Source: Bryobacteraceae bacterium (lineage in GTDB: Bacteria; Acidobacteriota; Terriglobia; Bryobacterales; Bryobacteraceae). Taken from it: 64,000 nucleotides of DNA. The notes beneath the pieces are model-generated. The model was not told where the DNA came from, did not search any database, and saw nothing but the letters and a program-made list of their open reading frames with translations. Made by a program: the position numbers and the translations under genes. Positions within the stretch are counted from its first letter, which is position 1, and every line of letters begins with the position of its first letter. The stretch spans positions 62,001 to 126,000 of the forward strand of contig JAIEPW010000011.1 of NCBI GenBank assembly GCA_019748195.1, read 5' to 3'. Of the stretch, positions 1 through 9,600 are shown in pieces.

Positions 1-2
1 TG

Positions 3-59
3 GGAGAGACGGCGATTACGCGGGAAGTCGCATCGGGCATGAGGAAACAGCTATTCTAA
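3..59 (+). CDS. possible C-terminal tail of an upstream gene (partial)
   Basis: The third forward frame is open from the window edge to a TAA at 57-59, giving about 18 residues ending in KQLF. It ends 17 bp before the dUTPase start, the spacing expected of an upstream gene in the same operon. Too little is visible to name a product, and chance openness over 57 bases is quite possible. Confidence 0.3.
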   Translation, partial: GETAITREVASGMRKQLF

Positions 60-76
60 CCGGGAATCGCCACGCC

Positions 77-508
77 ATGAAAATCCGTATCAAACGTTTG
101 TCGCCGGATGCGTTTCCGCCGCAGTATGCTCATGGGCCGGAGGAGGACGCCGGCATGGACTTGCGATCGATTGAAAGCGTCCTGTTGGTTCCCGGGGTCC
201 CGTACGCGGTGCAGACCGGTTTGTCGCTGGAGCTGCCGCCGGGGTTCGAGGCGCAGATCCGGCCGCGGTCGGGGATGGCGCTGAAGCATGCGATCACGGT
301 GCCGAACTCGCCCGGCACGATCGATCCGGCATACCGGGGCGAAGTGAAAGTGATTTTGCTGAACCTGGGCAAGTCGAATTATCAGATCGAGAAGGGCGAC
401 CGCATCGCGCAGATGGTGATCGCGCGGTACGAACCGGTGGAATTGGTGGAGGGGGAGTTGTCGGAGTCGGAGCGGGGCGAGGGCGGATTCGGCTCCAGCG
501 GACGCTAG
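77..508 (+). CDS. dut: deoxyuridine 5'-triphosphate nucleotidohydrolase (dUTPase)
   Basis: Hydrolyses dUTP to dUMP and pyrophosphate, keeping uracil out of DNA and supplying dUMP for thymidylate synthesis; cytoplasmic homotrimer. All five motifs of the trimeric family are visible in 143 residues: AGMDLRS (25-31), PRSGMALK (63-70), [10 protein letters not shown] (80-89, with Asp83 as the expected catalytic base), [10 protein letters not shown] (106-115) and the glycine-rich GGFGSSG tail (136-142). Length is normal for the family. The frame is open further upstream, but the ATG at 77 gives the canonical N-terminus. moaA follows 36 bp downstream on the same strand. Confidence 0.97.
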   Translation: MKIRIKRLSPDAFPPQYAHGPEEDAGMDLRSIESVLLVPGVPYAVQTGLSLELPPGFEAQIRPRSGMALKHAITVPNSPGTIDPAYRGEVKVILLNLGKSNYQIEKGDRIAQMVIARYEPVELVEGELSESERGEGGFGSSGR

Positions 509-544
509 CGGGGAGGCGGATACGCTATCCTGAAAGGTCCCGCC

Positions 545-1537
545 ATGGAGCCCCTGGTCGACCAATTCGGCCGCCTGCACGACAATCTTCGGATCAGCGT
601 AACGGACCGGTGTAACATCCGCTGCTTCTACTGCATGCCGGAGACCGGAGTGAAGTTCCAGCCTCGCGAGGAGATTCTGTCTTTCGAGGAGATCGAGCGG
701 TTTGTGCGGGTGGCGGTGTCACTGGGCGTTCGCAAGATCCGGTTGACCGGCGGGGAGCCGCTGGTGCGCAAGGATCTGGCGGAGTTGATCGGGAGGCTGG
801 CGGCGATTCCGGGGGTAGAGGACATCGCGCTGACGACCAACGGCGTGTTGCTGCAGGAGCAGGCGGCGGCGTTGTACGCGGCGGGGTTGCGACGGCTGAA
901 TGTTCACCTGGACACGCTGAGCCGGGAGAAGTTCCTGAAGATCACGCGGCGGGATGAGTTCGATCGCGTGCTGGAAGGGATCCGCACGGCCAGGGAGATG
1001 GGCTTCGGGCCGATCAAGATTAATGTAGTGGCGGTGAAGGGGCTGATCGACGAGGATGTGGTTCCGATGGCGCGTTTCGGGCGCGAGAACGGTTTTGAGA
1101 TCCGCTACATCGAGTTCATGCCGTTGGATTCGCAGAACCTGTGGGACCGGAGCCGGGTGCTGCTGGCGGACGATATGGTGCGGATGCTGAGCGAGGAGAT
1201 CGCGCCGCTGGAGGAGATTCCGGACGGGGATCCGCGGGCTCCGGCGACGGAGTACCGATTCACGGACGGCATCGGGCGGGTGGGGTTCATCGCGAGTGTA
1301 AGCCGGCCCTTCTGCCTGAACTGCAACCGGATCCGGCTGACGTCGGACGGCAAGCTGCGGTACTGCCTGTTCGCGATCGAGGAGACGGACGTGAAGGGTC
1401 TGCTGCGCGGCGGCGCGCCGGATGAGCAGATCGCCCGGACAATCCGCGATAATGTTCGGGCAAAGTGGTTGGGGCACGAGATCAATTCGCAGCGCTTCGT
1501 GGCTCCTCCGCGACCCATGTATGCAATCGGTGGATAA
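545..1537 (+). CDS. moaA: GTP 3',8-cyclase MoaA (molybdenum cofactor biosynthesis)
   Basis: Radical SAM enzyme that converts GTP to 3',8-cyclo-7,8-dihydro-GTP, the first step of molybdopterin synthesis. The N-terminal [4Fe-4S] motif C-x3-C-x2-C is at residues 23-30 (CNIRCFYC), followed by the TGGEPL glycine-rich SAM motif. The second, C-terminal cluster ligands appear as FCLNC followed by RYC. The protein ends in a double glycine, which is functionally required in known MoaA. At 330 residues it is full length. An AAAGG sequence precedes the ATG. No other moa/mog genes are in the window, so the pathway must be completed elsewhere. The next gene starts inside its last 17 bases. Confidence 0.97.
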   Translation: MEPLVDQFGRLHDNLRISVTDRCNIRCFYCMPETGVKFQPREEILSFEEIERFVRVAVSLGVRKIRLTGGEPLVRKDLAELIGRLAAIPGVEDIALTTNGVLLQEQAAALYAAGLRRLNVHLDTLSREKFLKITRRDEFDRVLEGIRTAREMGFGPIKINVVAVKGLIDEDVVPMARFGRENGFEIRYIEFMPLDSQNLWDRSRVLLADDMVRMLSEEIAPLEEIPDGDPRAPATEYRFTDGIGRVGFIASVSRPFCLNCNRIRLTSDGKLRYCLFAIEETDVKGLLRGGAPDEQIARTIRDNVRAKWLGHEINSQRFVAPPRPMYAIGG

Positions 1538-2330
1538 AGCAAGCTCAATCAAGATTCATGAACTGCACGAGCTGGCGCAGTTGAAGCCCGTGGAGGGCCT
1601 GCAGCGCGAGGTTTGGGGCGACATCGGCGTGATTCCCGCGATGGAGATGGTGGCCGTGGCTGCCGCCGGAGGATGCATCCTGGGAGCGTTCGACAATCAC
1701 GAGATGGTCGGTTTCAGCTACGGCTTTCCGGGGTTTGAACACGGCGAGGTATCGCTGCACTCCCACATGACCGCGGTGGTGGAGAAGTATCGCGATTCGA
1801 GCGTGGGGCACAAGCTGAAGCTGGTGCAGAAGGCGCGCACCCTGGCTCGCGGGATTCATCGCATCACCTGGACGTTCGACCCGTTGCAAAGCCGCAACGC
1901 GCACTTCAATTTTCACAAGCTGGGCGTGATCTGCGACCGGTATTTCGTGAACTTTTACGGCGAGGATACGGTGTTGTTTCTGGAAGGCGTCGGTACGGAC
2001 CGCTTCTGGGTGACGTGGCGTCTGGACGAAAATCCGGCCGTGATACCGGCCAAGCTGGACATCGAGCCGCTGGTGGCAATGAAAGATTCCGGAGAGCCGG
2101 TACGGAGCAACAAGCCGTTCTCCGGCCTGTATCAGTTGATCGAGATTCCGGCCGACGTGAACGAACTGCAGAAGCACCATCCGGATTTCATCCGGCCGTG
2201 GCGGGAAGCGACGCGTTGGGCATTCGTGGAAGCGCTGAAGGCCGGCTACGTAGTGGTGGGTTTCCAGGGTCCGCGGGAGCGCGGACATCACGCGGGTGCG
2301 TACGTGCTTCACTCCCCGAACACGCGATAA
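1521..2330 (+). CDS. predicted GNAT-type acetyltransferase (COG3375-like)
   Basis: A 269-residue soluble protein. The N-terminal half resembles a GNAT acyl-CoA-binding core: a GAFDNHEMVGFSYGF strand pair, then HSHMTAVVEKYRDSSVG, which fits the loop-helix motif, then WTFDPLQSRNAHFN with the conserved Asn of predicted COG3375 acetyltransferases. Substrate is unknown. The frame is open upstream into moaA; ATG 1521 (17 bp overlap with moaA) was chosen, with GTG 1530 as an alternative. It overlaps the 3' end of the convergent membrane glycosyltransferase by 22 bp. The family is moderately certain, the function is not. Confidence 0.8.
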   Translation: MQSVDKASSIKIHELHELAQLKPVEGLQREVWGDIGVIPAMEMVAVAAAGGCILGAFDNHEMVGFSYGFPGFEHGEVSLHSHMTAVVEKYRDSSVGHKLKLVQKARTLARGIHRITWTFDPLQSRNAHFNFHKLGVICDRYFVNFYGEDTVLFLEGVGTDRFWVTWRLDENPAVIPAKLDIEPLVAMKDSGEPVRSNKPFSGLYQLIEIPADVNELQKHHPDFIRPWREATRWAFVEALKAGYVVVGFQGPRERGHHAGAYVLHSPNTR

Positions 2331-3961
2331 TCGCCGCGGATCAATGGCCGCAACTCAGGCTTGGGCTCGTCCGGTTCGTAGATCCAGAGGGAGCGGCCCG
2401 CGAAATACTTGAGTAACCGGGCGTCGCGCTGGGGTCCGAGGGAGGTCGCCCAAACGATCCGCGAACCGTCGATGTCCGCCTTGTTGTATGCGAATTCATC
2501 ATGGAAGACGTGCCGGGGAGAATAGCGAAGCAGGACCAGGTGTTGTCCGGGCTTGGCCAGGAGTTGCCGCTCCACATGGGCCCGCCCCCGGGCGAACAGA
2601 CCGTTCCAGTAAGCGGTCTGGCTGAATCGCACGATCTGCAGTCCATCCAGGAGCGCGAAGACGATGCAGAAGGCCGCCAACCGGCGGTCCAGGCGGGACA
2701 GCCCCAGGGCCGCGATGGACAGGAACATCGCCGTGTAAGGGCCGAAGTAGTGGGGAAAGAAAAACGCGTAAACGGTGCTGCCGGCCCAGGCGACAAGCCA
2801 GAAAATCCAGGGCAGATGTTCGAGGCCGCGGGCCCGGCGCAGGTAGACGAACAACGGGATCAGCAGCGGCAGTCCGATGAAGAACCTCCAGCTTTCGAAG
2901 AGCCGTTTGATGGCCTGGCCGGTGAACTTCACCGGGTCAAGGAGCAGTGACTTGTTCGCCAACTGCCAGAGGTAGTTGTCGCGAAGAGCGGGAGTCTTGA
3001 AAGAGTCCGGCGGCGGCATGGGCTGCCACAGAAACGTGGCAGGGTAGCCGTACTGGCGCTGGCCGGCCTGGTAAGGCATCCGCAGCGGATCCCCGGTTAC
3101 ACGCCAATTGAAGTAGGCGCTGAAGGCGAACGCGGCCAGGACTACCGCACCGGCGGGAAGCAGCAGGCTGCGGAGGATTGCCGGCTTGCGGGCGGCCCAG
3201 AAGATGCTCGCGCCGGCCAGCGGCAAGGCCAGGACCGCGGATTCGTAAGGACGGGATAGCCAGCAAATGGACCACCCTGCCGCGCCTGCCAGGGCGTAGC
3301 GGACGTCCAAGGTGCGCACCAGACGGGGAATGGAGCCGAAGAGCAGCCCGCTTCCGATGCCCGCGACGGCTCCGCCCCAATAGCTGTTCAGCCAGGAAGT
3401 GGAAACGCCGTACACGATCCCGCAGAGTAAAGAAGCGGCCGCGGCCCATTCGCGCGGCGCCCAGCCGTACGCCGCCCAGGCAGCGGCCGCGCACATCAGC
3501 GCGAAGCATAGCAGCACGCCCGCCCAGGGATGCCCGAACAGAAGAATCCCCAACGCGAGCCCCGCTCCGGGACCGGGCGGATACATCGAGGCGTAGGTGG
3601 GGTTCTGCAGCACGTGCGGGACCTCGAAATGATCGCTCATGGGATGCGGCGGGTTCGCCAGACGGCCCGCCAGCATCGTGTCGGCGACAAGCAGGTGGGA
3701 GAATTCGTCGTGCACAAAGGGGACCGGCGGGGGAACCAGAGGAAGAACGGCGAGCCGAATCACCACCGGGAGCAATGCGGCGATGAGGATGACCAACGGC
3801 ATATTGGCCGCAAACCGTCGCCAGAAATCCCAGGACCGGACGCCGCGAAAGACGACGAAGGCGATCGACGCCGCCAATAGCGCTTCCAATTGGCGGAAGC
3901 CGTCCAGCTCCCCGCCAACCATCCGGATCAGACTCTCGATTCCGCTTCCGATGCTGCCCAT
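2309..3961 (-). CDS. GT-C type membrane glycosyltransferase-like protein
   Basis: A 550-residue protein with about ten hydrophobic segments and a first periplasmic loop carrying HDEFSHLLVADTM, which matches the acidic-residue signature of GT-C polyprenyl-phosphate-dependent glycosyltransferases. A PTYASMYPPGPG segment follows, as in several bacterial family members. Such enzymes transfer a sugar from a lipid-phosphate donor to an envelope acceptor on the outer face of the inner membrane. The C-terminal 90 residues look soluble. It is a stand-alone gene, convergent with the acetyltransferase. No donor or acceptor can be predicted. Confidence 0.75.
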   Translation of the reverse strand: MGSIGSGIESLIRMVGGELDGFRQLEALLAASIAFVVFRGVRSWDFWRRFAANMPLVILIAALLPVVIRLAVLPLVPPPVPFVHDEFSHLLVADTMLAGRLANPPHPMSDHFEVPHVLQNPTYASMYPPGPGAGLALGILLFGHPWAGVLLCFALMCAAAAWAAYGWAPREWAAAASLLCGIVYGVSTSWLNSYWGGAVAGIGSGLLFGSIPRLVRTLDVRYALAGAAGWSICWLSRPYESAVLALPLAGASIFWAARKPAILRSLLLPAGAVVLAAFAFSAYFNWRVTGDPLRMPYQAGQRQYGYPATFLWQPMPPPDSFKTPALRDNYLWQLANKSLLLDPVKFTGQAIKRLFESWRFFIGLPLLIPLFVYLRRARGLEHLPWIFWLVAWAGSTVYAFFFPHYFGPYTAMFLSIAALGLSRLDRRLAAFCIVFALLDGLQIVRFSQTAYWNGLFARGRAHVERQLLAKPGQHLVLLRYSPRHVFHDEFAYNKADIDGSRIVWATSLGPQRDARLLKYFAGRSLWIYEPDEPKPELRPLIRGDYRVFGE

Positions 3962-4054
3962 GGACGTACGAATCGCGAACGGACCCGGGAGGACACCGGG
4001 TCAGCTTATCGATGGTAGCAAGCTTCGCTTCCCGCCCAAGAACCTCCCGATGTT

Positions 4055-4384
4055 ATGATCCGTCGAATAGTGAACTACGCTCTGCAAAAGGCCGCGGAGA
4101 TCGAGGCGGAACTGAAACGAATCGGGCTATGGAGTTCCGATCCGATCCCGGAGGACGCCTATACGTATCGGGGCGCGTTCGCAATGGACACGATGAGTTT
4201 CGAGCAATGGCTGCAGTTCGTTCTGCTGCCGTCGCTGCGGGAGATCGCGGCGGAGAACGGACGGTTCCCGAAAGCAACTGGCTTCGGGCAGCGGGCGATT
4301 ATTGAATTCGACGGACTCGACAATGGCGATCGTCTGATCGAACTGCTGGGCGAGTTGGAAGCTTGGGTGGAAGCGCAGCCTTAA
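4055..4384 (+). CDS. YqcC family protein (DUF446)
   Basis: A 109-residue soluble helical protein resembling YqcC/DUF446: an N-terminal KAAEIEAELKRIGLW segment, a central MDTMSFEQWLQFVLLP core with the conserved F-x-QWLQ pattern, and a terminal helix. The biochemical role of the family is unknown; in enterobacteria it sits beside the tRNA pseudouridine synthase TruC, but no such gene is adjacent here. The start may be ATG 4055 or GTG 4070. Its last 4 bases overlap the end of the convergent FAD oxidase gene. Confidence 0.75.
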   Translation: MIRRIVNYALQKAAEIEAELKRIGLWSSDPIPEDAYTYRGAFAMDTMSFEQWLQFVLLPSLREIAAENGRFPKATGFGQRAIIEFDGLDNGDRLIELLGELEAWVEAQP

Positions 4385-5736
4385 CCCGGAATCGCGGCTT
4401 GTGGAACGCGGGCTTCGAACAGCGTACCCGGCCCCAAAATCCAATTCGGATCCAAGCGGCGCTTCACGGAGTGCATGGCGTCCAGCTCGGCATCGGAATA
4501 CATCAGGCGCAGCAGGTGGGCCTTGCGCTTGCCGAGGCCGTGTTCGGCGGAGACGGTGCCGCCGAAGCGGACGGCTTTCTCGGCGAATTCCCACATGGTT
4601 CGCTGCGCGAGGTCGAAGTGGGCTTGGGTTTCCGGCATGGCATTGACATGAACGTGTCCGTCGCCGATATGACCGTAGATCACGTACAAGCCGGGAAGCC
4701 GCTGGTCCATAACCGCGCGGTAGTGGCGGATCATCTCCCGGTTCTTCTCGACCGGCACCGCGTAGTCGGAGCCGACCTTCATGAATCCGTTTCTTCGCAC
4801 GCGATTGTGAACGGATTCGGGCATGGAATGGCGGAATTTGCGAAAACGCTCGCGATCGGCATCGGAAGCGGCGATCCAGGAGTCGGCCAGCAGAGCGCCG
4901 CTCGATTCCAGGCGCTGCTGCCATTGCTCGAACTCGTCATCGGAGCTGAGTTCGTGTTCGATCAGGAGCGCGGCCTCGTGCTTCTCGCCGATGAGGTGGA
5001 GGGCGCCGCGATCGCAGTACTCGAGCATGCGCAGCCCTTTGACGGGTCTCCAAAGATCCACGGCCTCGAGCGCCTGAGCGTCGGAGGGGAAGAAGATGAC
5101 GCCGGTCAGCAATTCGCCGGGAGCCGGAAGGAGCCGCACTTCGGCCCGCGTGATCACGCCGAGCGTGCCTTCGGAACCGCTGAAGAGATCCACCCAATCC
5201 ATTCCAGGCCGCAGCCGGTAGCCGGCGGAATTCTTCGTGGTTTGGGGGAGCGGCAGGGCAGGGAGCGCGAAGTCGACCGGATCGCCGCGCCGGACCTCGA
5301 TCACGCGGCCGTCCGCGAGCGCGACCCGCAGCGCGAGAACATGGCGCGCGGTGGAGCCGTAGCGGAAGCTGCGGGACCCGCTGGCGTTGGTGGCGATCGC
5401 GCCGCCCAGCGACGCCATCCACTCCGTCGGGTCGGGAGCGAAGAACTGGCCTGTCTCTCTGGCTCGCGCCTGCAGATCGGCCAGCCGCGCGCCCGGCCCG
5501 CACACGGCCGATCCCTCGCGGATTTCGATGGCCGCGAGCTTTTCAGTAGAGATCGCCCAGCCACCCTTGGCAACAGATCCGCCGGTTAATCCGGTGAGCC
5601 CGCCGACAATGGTCACCGGAGTCGAGGCGGCGTTCGCCTGGCGCAGGATCGCGGCGAGTTCCGATTCGTTTTCCGGTTTCCAAAGCTGGTCCGCCCAGCC
5701 CTTGAAGCCGGAGGCGTCTTCATAATCGATGCGCAA
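4381..5736 (-). CDS. FAD-linked oxidase, GlcD / D-2-hydroxyacid dehydrogenase type
   Basis: A 451-residue PCMH-type flavoprotein. The N-terminal FAD-binding domain holds the GGLTGLTGG pyrophosphate-binding loop and LGGAIATNASGS. The C-terminal cap has the VSAEHGLGKRK motif typical of glycolate oxidase subunit D and D-lactate dehydrogenases. It probably oxidises a D-2-hydroxy acid such as glycolate or D-lactate, passing electrons to an unidentified acceptor; no GlcE/GlcF subunits are nearby. It lies 27 bp downstream of the isomerase gene and is the last gene of an operon that begins with the Oar receptor, which suggests a role in sugar-acid catabolism. Confidence 0.9.
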   Translation of the reverse strand: MRIDYEDASGFKGWADQLWKPENESELAAILRQANAASTPVTIVGGLTGLTGGSVAKGGWAISTEKLAAIEIREGSAVCGPGARLADLQARARETGQFFAPDPTEWMASLGGAIATNASGSRSFRYGSTARHVLALRVALADGRVIEVRRGDPVDFALPALPLPQTTKNSAGYRLRPGMDWVDLFSGSEGTLGVITRAEVRLLPAPGELLTGVIFFPSDAQALEAVDLWRPVKGLRMLEYCDRGALHLIGEKHEAALLIEHELSSDDEFEQWQQRLESSGALLADSWIAASDADRERFRKFRHSMPESVHNRVRRNGFMKVGSDYAVPVEKNREMIRHYRAVMDQRLPGLYVIYGHIGDGHVHVNAMPETQAHFDLAQRTMWEFAEKAVRFGGTVSAEHGLGKRKAHLLRLMYSDAELDAMHSVKRRLDPNWILGPGTLFEARVPQAAIPG

Positions 5737-5763
5737 GATGTCCCCTCTCCCGATTATAAGTTG

Positions 5764-6600
5764 CTAGACGCCGAAAACCTTCCGAATGTGATGGCGGGAG
5801 GGCTGAACGGCACTTTCTTCCGGTTTGGGTTCGTTGGGACGCTCCTCCTCGTCGATCAGCCATCCGGCCCAGCGGGCTTGCCGGATCGCGGCGGCCAGGT
5901 CGCGCAGCGGGACGGTTCCTTGCCCCAGCGGAACGGACTTGCCGTCGCGGTAGTCGCGGAGGTGGATGCCCGCGATGCGAGCGGCATGGCGCCGCAGGAA
6001 GGCGGGCAGGGCGCAGCCGGCAAGCCAGGCGTGACCGCTGTCCCACAGCAGCATCATGTTGTCAGGGTCGGTGCCTTGCAGGAGGCCTTCGATCTCGGCG
6101 GCGTTGTTGACGAACTCCGGCTGGTGGTTGTGATAGGCGATGCGAATGCCCTCCGCGCGGCAGCGCCTGCCGGCCTCATTCAAGAAGCGCACCTTGGCCT
6201 GGAGTTGATCGGGCGCAAAGCGGCCATCGGCGGCCAGTCCCTTGTGGCTGGTAACCAGGTACTGCGCACCCACGGACGCGGCGCCCGCGGCGTCGCGCAC
6301 CACGACATCGGACCGGAAGGGTTCGGCGAGGCTGTAGTGCGCGCCGATCGCGGTAAGGCCGAGATCGGCGAACTTGCGGCGCGCCTCCGCGGGGCGGGGG
6401 AACTCGCTTCGCAGGAAACGGATATTGGTTTCGAATCCGTCGAAATCGAGCTTGCGAACGCGTTCCAGGACGGAAAGCAGGGAGGCGAAGTTGCCTTCCT
6501 CGATTTCCCAGGCGTTGGTTTGCACGCCGGGACGCGGGCCTCGCGTTTGCGCGCACGCGAGTCCTGCGCCGCACCACAGTAGCGACCGGCGGGTGAGCAT
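5764..6600 (-). CDS. sugar phosphate isomerase/epimerase-like TIM-barrel protein, secreted
   Basis: A 278-residue xylose-isomerase-like TIM barrel (AP endonuclease 2 fold). An N-terminal MLTRRSLLWCGAGLAC segment looks like a short Tat or lipoprotein signal. Landmarks are FDGFETN after the second strand, the IAYHNHQPEF metal-binding motif, LLWDSGHAWLAG and the terminal GWLIDEEE. These patterns match IolE/IolI-like sugar isomerases. Its ATG overlaps the TGA of the receptor gene by one base (TGATG), so translation is probably coupled. It is a paralogue of the gene at 14579-15436, sharing the QTNAW and EEERxN segments. Substrate unknown. Confidence 0.85.
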   Translation of the reverse strand: MLTRRSLLWCGAGLACAQTRGPRPGVQTNAWEIEEGNFASLLSVLERVRKLDFDGFETNIRFLRSEFPRPAEARRKFADLGLTAIGAHYSLAEPFRSDVVVRDAAGAASVGAQYLVTSHKGLAADGRFAPDQLQAKVRFLNEAGRRCRAEGIRIAYHNHQPEFVNNAAEIEGLLQGTDPDNMMLLWDSGHAWLAGCALPAFLRRHAARIAGIHLRDYRDGKSVPLGQGTVPLRDLAAAIRQARWAGWLIDEEERPNEPKPEESAVQPSRHHIRKVFGV

Positions 6601-9600
6601 CAGAACAGCAACTTCAGGCCGAACTGGAAGACGCGGGGATCGTCTGCGCCGGTGATGCGGCCGAACGTGCCCGCGGCGCGGTTTCCATTCGGATTCTGGA
6701 AGTTCGCGCGGTTGGCGACGTTGAACGACTCGGCCCGGAATTGTACCCGGAACCGCTCGGTGATCGGGATGTTGCGAAATACCGAAAGATCCAGCGTGGC
6801 GGCGCCGGGGCCGCGAAGCGAATTACGTCCCACGTTTCCGAAGGTCCCGGCAGTTGCTTGCCGGAACGCATCGATGTTGAACCAGCGCAGAACGGGATCC
6901 ACTCCGTCGGGCCGCGTGGGATCGCCGATCTGGTCGGCGAAGGAATTCGGCATGCCGGCGAAGGCGCGATCCGCGCCACTGGTGACCGTAAAGGGCAGGC
7001 CGCTGCGGGCAATGAAGATGCCGTTGATCTGCCAATCGTTGACGATGGCTTTCACGAATCCGTTGCCGTTCTCGATCTTGGGGATGTCATAGACGAACGA
7101 TATGGTGCCGCGATGCGTGGTGTCGAAATCGCCTACACCGCGCGATTGCCTCAGGTTGAAGGGATTCAACGGCCAGCTTCCGTCGCCTTCCACGGTGCTG
7201 GACGAATTGTCGATCACCTTGGACCACACGTAGTTGCCGAGCAGCAGCAGTCCGCGGCGCATGCGCTTGCTCACGTTGAACTGCAGCGCGTGGTAATTGG
7301 AGGACTGGAAGTTCGAAGCGAACTCCATCGACCCGATGCCGGGATACAGGCGCCGGGCATTCACGTTCGCCGCGGTGGCGCCTGGGCCTGGGACCGCCGG
7401 GTTCAACTGGCGCGCCGCCAGAATCTTGACGCCCAGGTTGCCGACGTAAGCAATGGACGTCAGCAGGTCCCCGCCCCACTGGCGCTCCAGCGTCAGGTTC
7501 CAGTTCTGGGTGTACCCGGAACGAGTGGCGGGCTCCAGCGCGCCGCCCGTCACGGGCAGGATGAAGCGATAGTTGGCGAATCGATCCGGAGTCACGCGAG
7601 CCTGCGGGAACGGATTGCCGCCGGGGTAGTTCGAGTATGGATTGGCAAAGCTGGCCGGATTGGGATTGATGATGGTGAGCGCGGCGGGCTGGGTGCTGAC
7701 CGTACGGGTGTACAAAGTAAGCGCGGGATCGATGTAGAACCATCCGTATCCGCCGCGGATAATCGTCTTGGCGGCGCCGGTAACGTCGTAAGCGAACCCG
7801 AAGCGGGGCGCGAAGTTGTTCCAGTCGCGCTTGAAGACCGACGGCGGAATCCCCTGGTCGCCGGGATACACCAGACCGCGAGGCGCGTTCGGGGCGACGG
7901 TGGACTGCTGTCCGGGCACAAAGCCCACCAGGTTGAACTTCAAATCGTAGGGCGGCAGCCAGGGTTCATAGCGGATGCCCAGGTTCAGGGTCAGCCGCCG
8001 GTTCACCTTCCAGTCGTCCTGAAAGAAGAAGTGATACTTCTTCTCGCGAAGATCATTGGTGCGTCCGGCGTCCTGTTCCGTGCGCTGCGGCAGCCCCAGA
8101 AGGAAGTCGGCCAGCGCGAAGCCGGATCCGGGAACCGCGGCCGAGCGCGTGCGGGAGCCGTCGAAAAACCAGGTGCCTGGCGTGAACGACGCGTCCAACG
8201 TGTACATTCGATCCGCCTGCAGATCGAATCCGTACTGCATTGTGTGGCGGCCCTTCACTTGGACAAAGGCGAAGTGATAATCGAACGTCGTTGGAATCTG
8301 GATCAGCGCGCCGCCGGAGAACAGGTTGAAGAAACCGGGGATCATCACGCGGACACCCGGAAACACGCTCAAGGGCCCGCCGCCCAGCGGGACATTGGCT
8401 CCGAGATCCTGCAGCGTTTCCAGCCCGGGCGCCTGCGGCTCCTGCGTGCGCGCGAACCGTCCGAAGTTGCCGGTGAAAGTAAATGTCAGATTCGGCGTGA
8501 ACACGTGCGTGTCGCGAAGCGTCAGCGACTGGTTGCGGAACGTGTTCGCCGCGAAGAAGCCCAGGGGAGCATTGAAGGGACGCTGAAAATCGTAATCGTC
8601 GAGGAAGTAGCGCCCGCTCAAGCGATTCTTGTCATTGAACTGATGGTCGATCTTGACCAGGTGCTGGTGATCGTCGATGTTGCGGTTCTGCGCGGATACA
8701 TAAAGATTGCCGCGATTCGGCAGGGGGATCCATTTGTTCATCACCGTCAGCGCCAGGCGGTCCAACTGGGCCTCTGGGATGCGATTCCCTGGGAAAGCCT
8801 GCCCGGTCGCCGGGTTGATGACCGCGTTTGAGACATCAGAAAAGTCGCCGCGCCGCTGCTGCGCGGTCAGGGTCTGGAACGAAACCGGGCTCGGCGTGGA
8901 GCGCTGGATGGTGCCCTGGTAGGAGTAGAAGAAGAAAGTCCGGTCCTTGACGATGGGCCCGCCGAACGTGCCGCCGAACTGATTCAGCTTGAAGGGGGGC
9001 CGCTCGATCTGGAAAAAATTGCGGGCGTTCAGCCTGGTGTTGCGCAGAAACTCGAAGGCGCTTCCGTGAAACTGGTTGGTTCCGGATCGCGTGGTCATTT
9101 CGATGACCGCGCCGGCGCCTGAGTTGCGCGCGCCGTAGTTGGAGGACTGCACCGTGAACTCCTCCAGGGTATCGGGGTTGGGCATGATGGGCGCCGATCC
9201 AAAGAAGCGATTGGTGTAGTTGCCGCCGTCGAGCCGGAAGTTGTTCTGCGTGGCGCGCAGGCCGTTCACGGTCAAGCCCCGATTGTCCTGCTGCCCGGCG
9301 ATGGTGCCCGCGTCAGTGAGTTGCGCGCCGGCGGTCAGTGTCACCAGTTGCAGCGGGTTGCGTCCGTTCAACGGAAGCTCCTGCATTTGCCGCGCGGCGA
9401 CAGTGGTCTGAACCGTCGAGGACTCCGTCTGCACGCTGAGGGCGTCCGCGGTAACTTCCACCGACTCGGTGACCGCGCCGACCTTCAACACCAGCCGGAG
9501 GGATAATACCTGGTTGGTCTGCAGATCGATATCGCGATTTACCAGCTTTTGGAAACCGTTCGCGGTGACGCTGACTTCATAGCGGCCGATGGGCAGCTCC

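Noticed and set aside
6741-8831. 696-codon open frame antisense to the Oar receptor
   Set aside because: It mirrors codon bias of the receptor on the other strand, has no recognisable domain or start context, and the receptor is certain.
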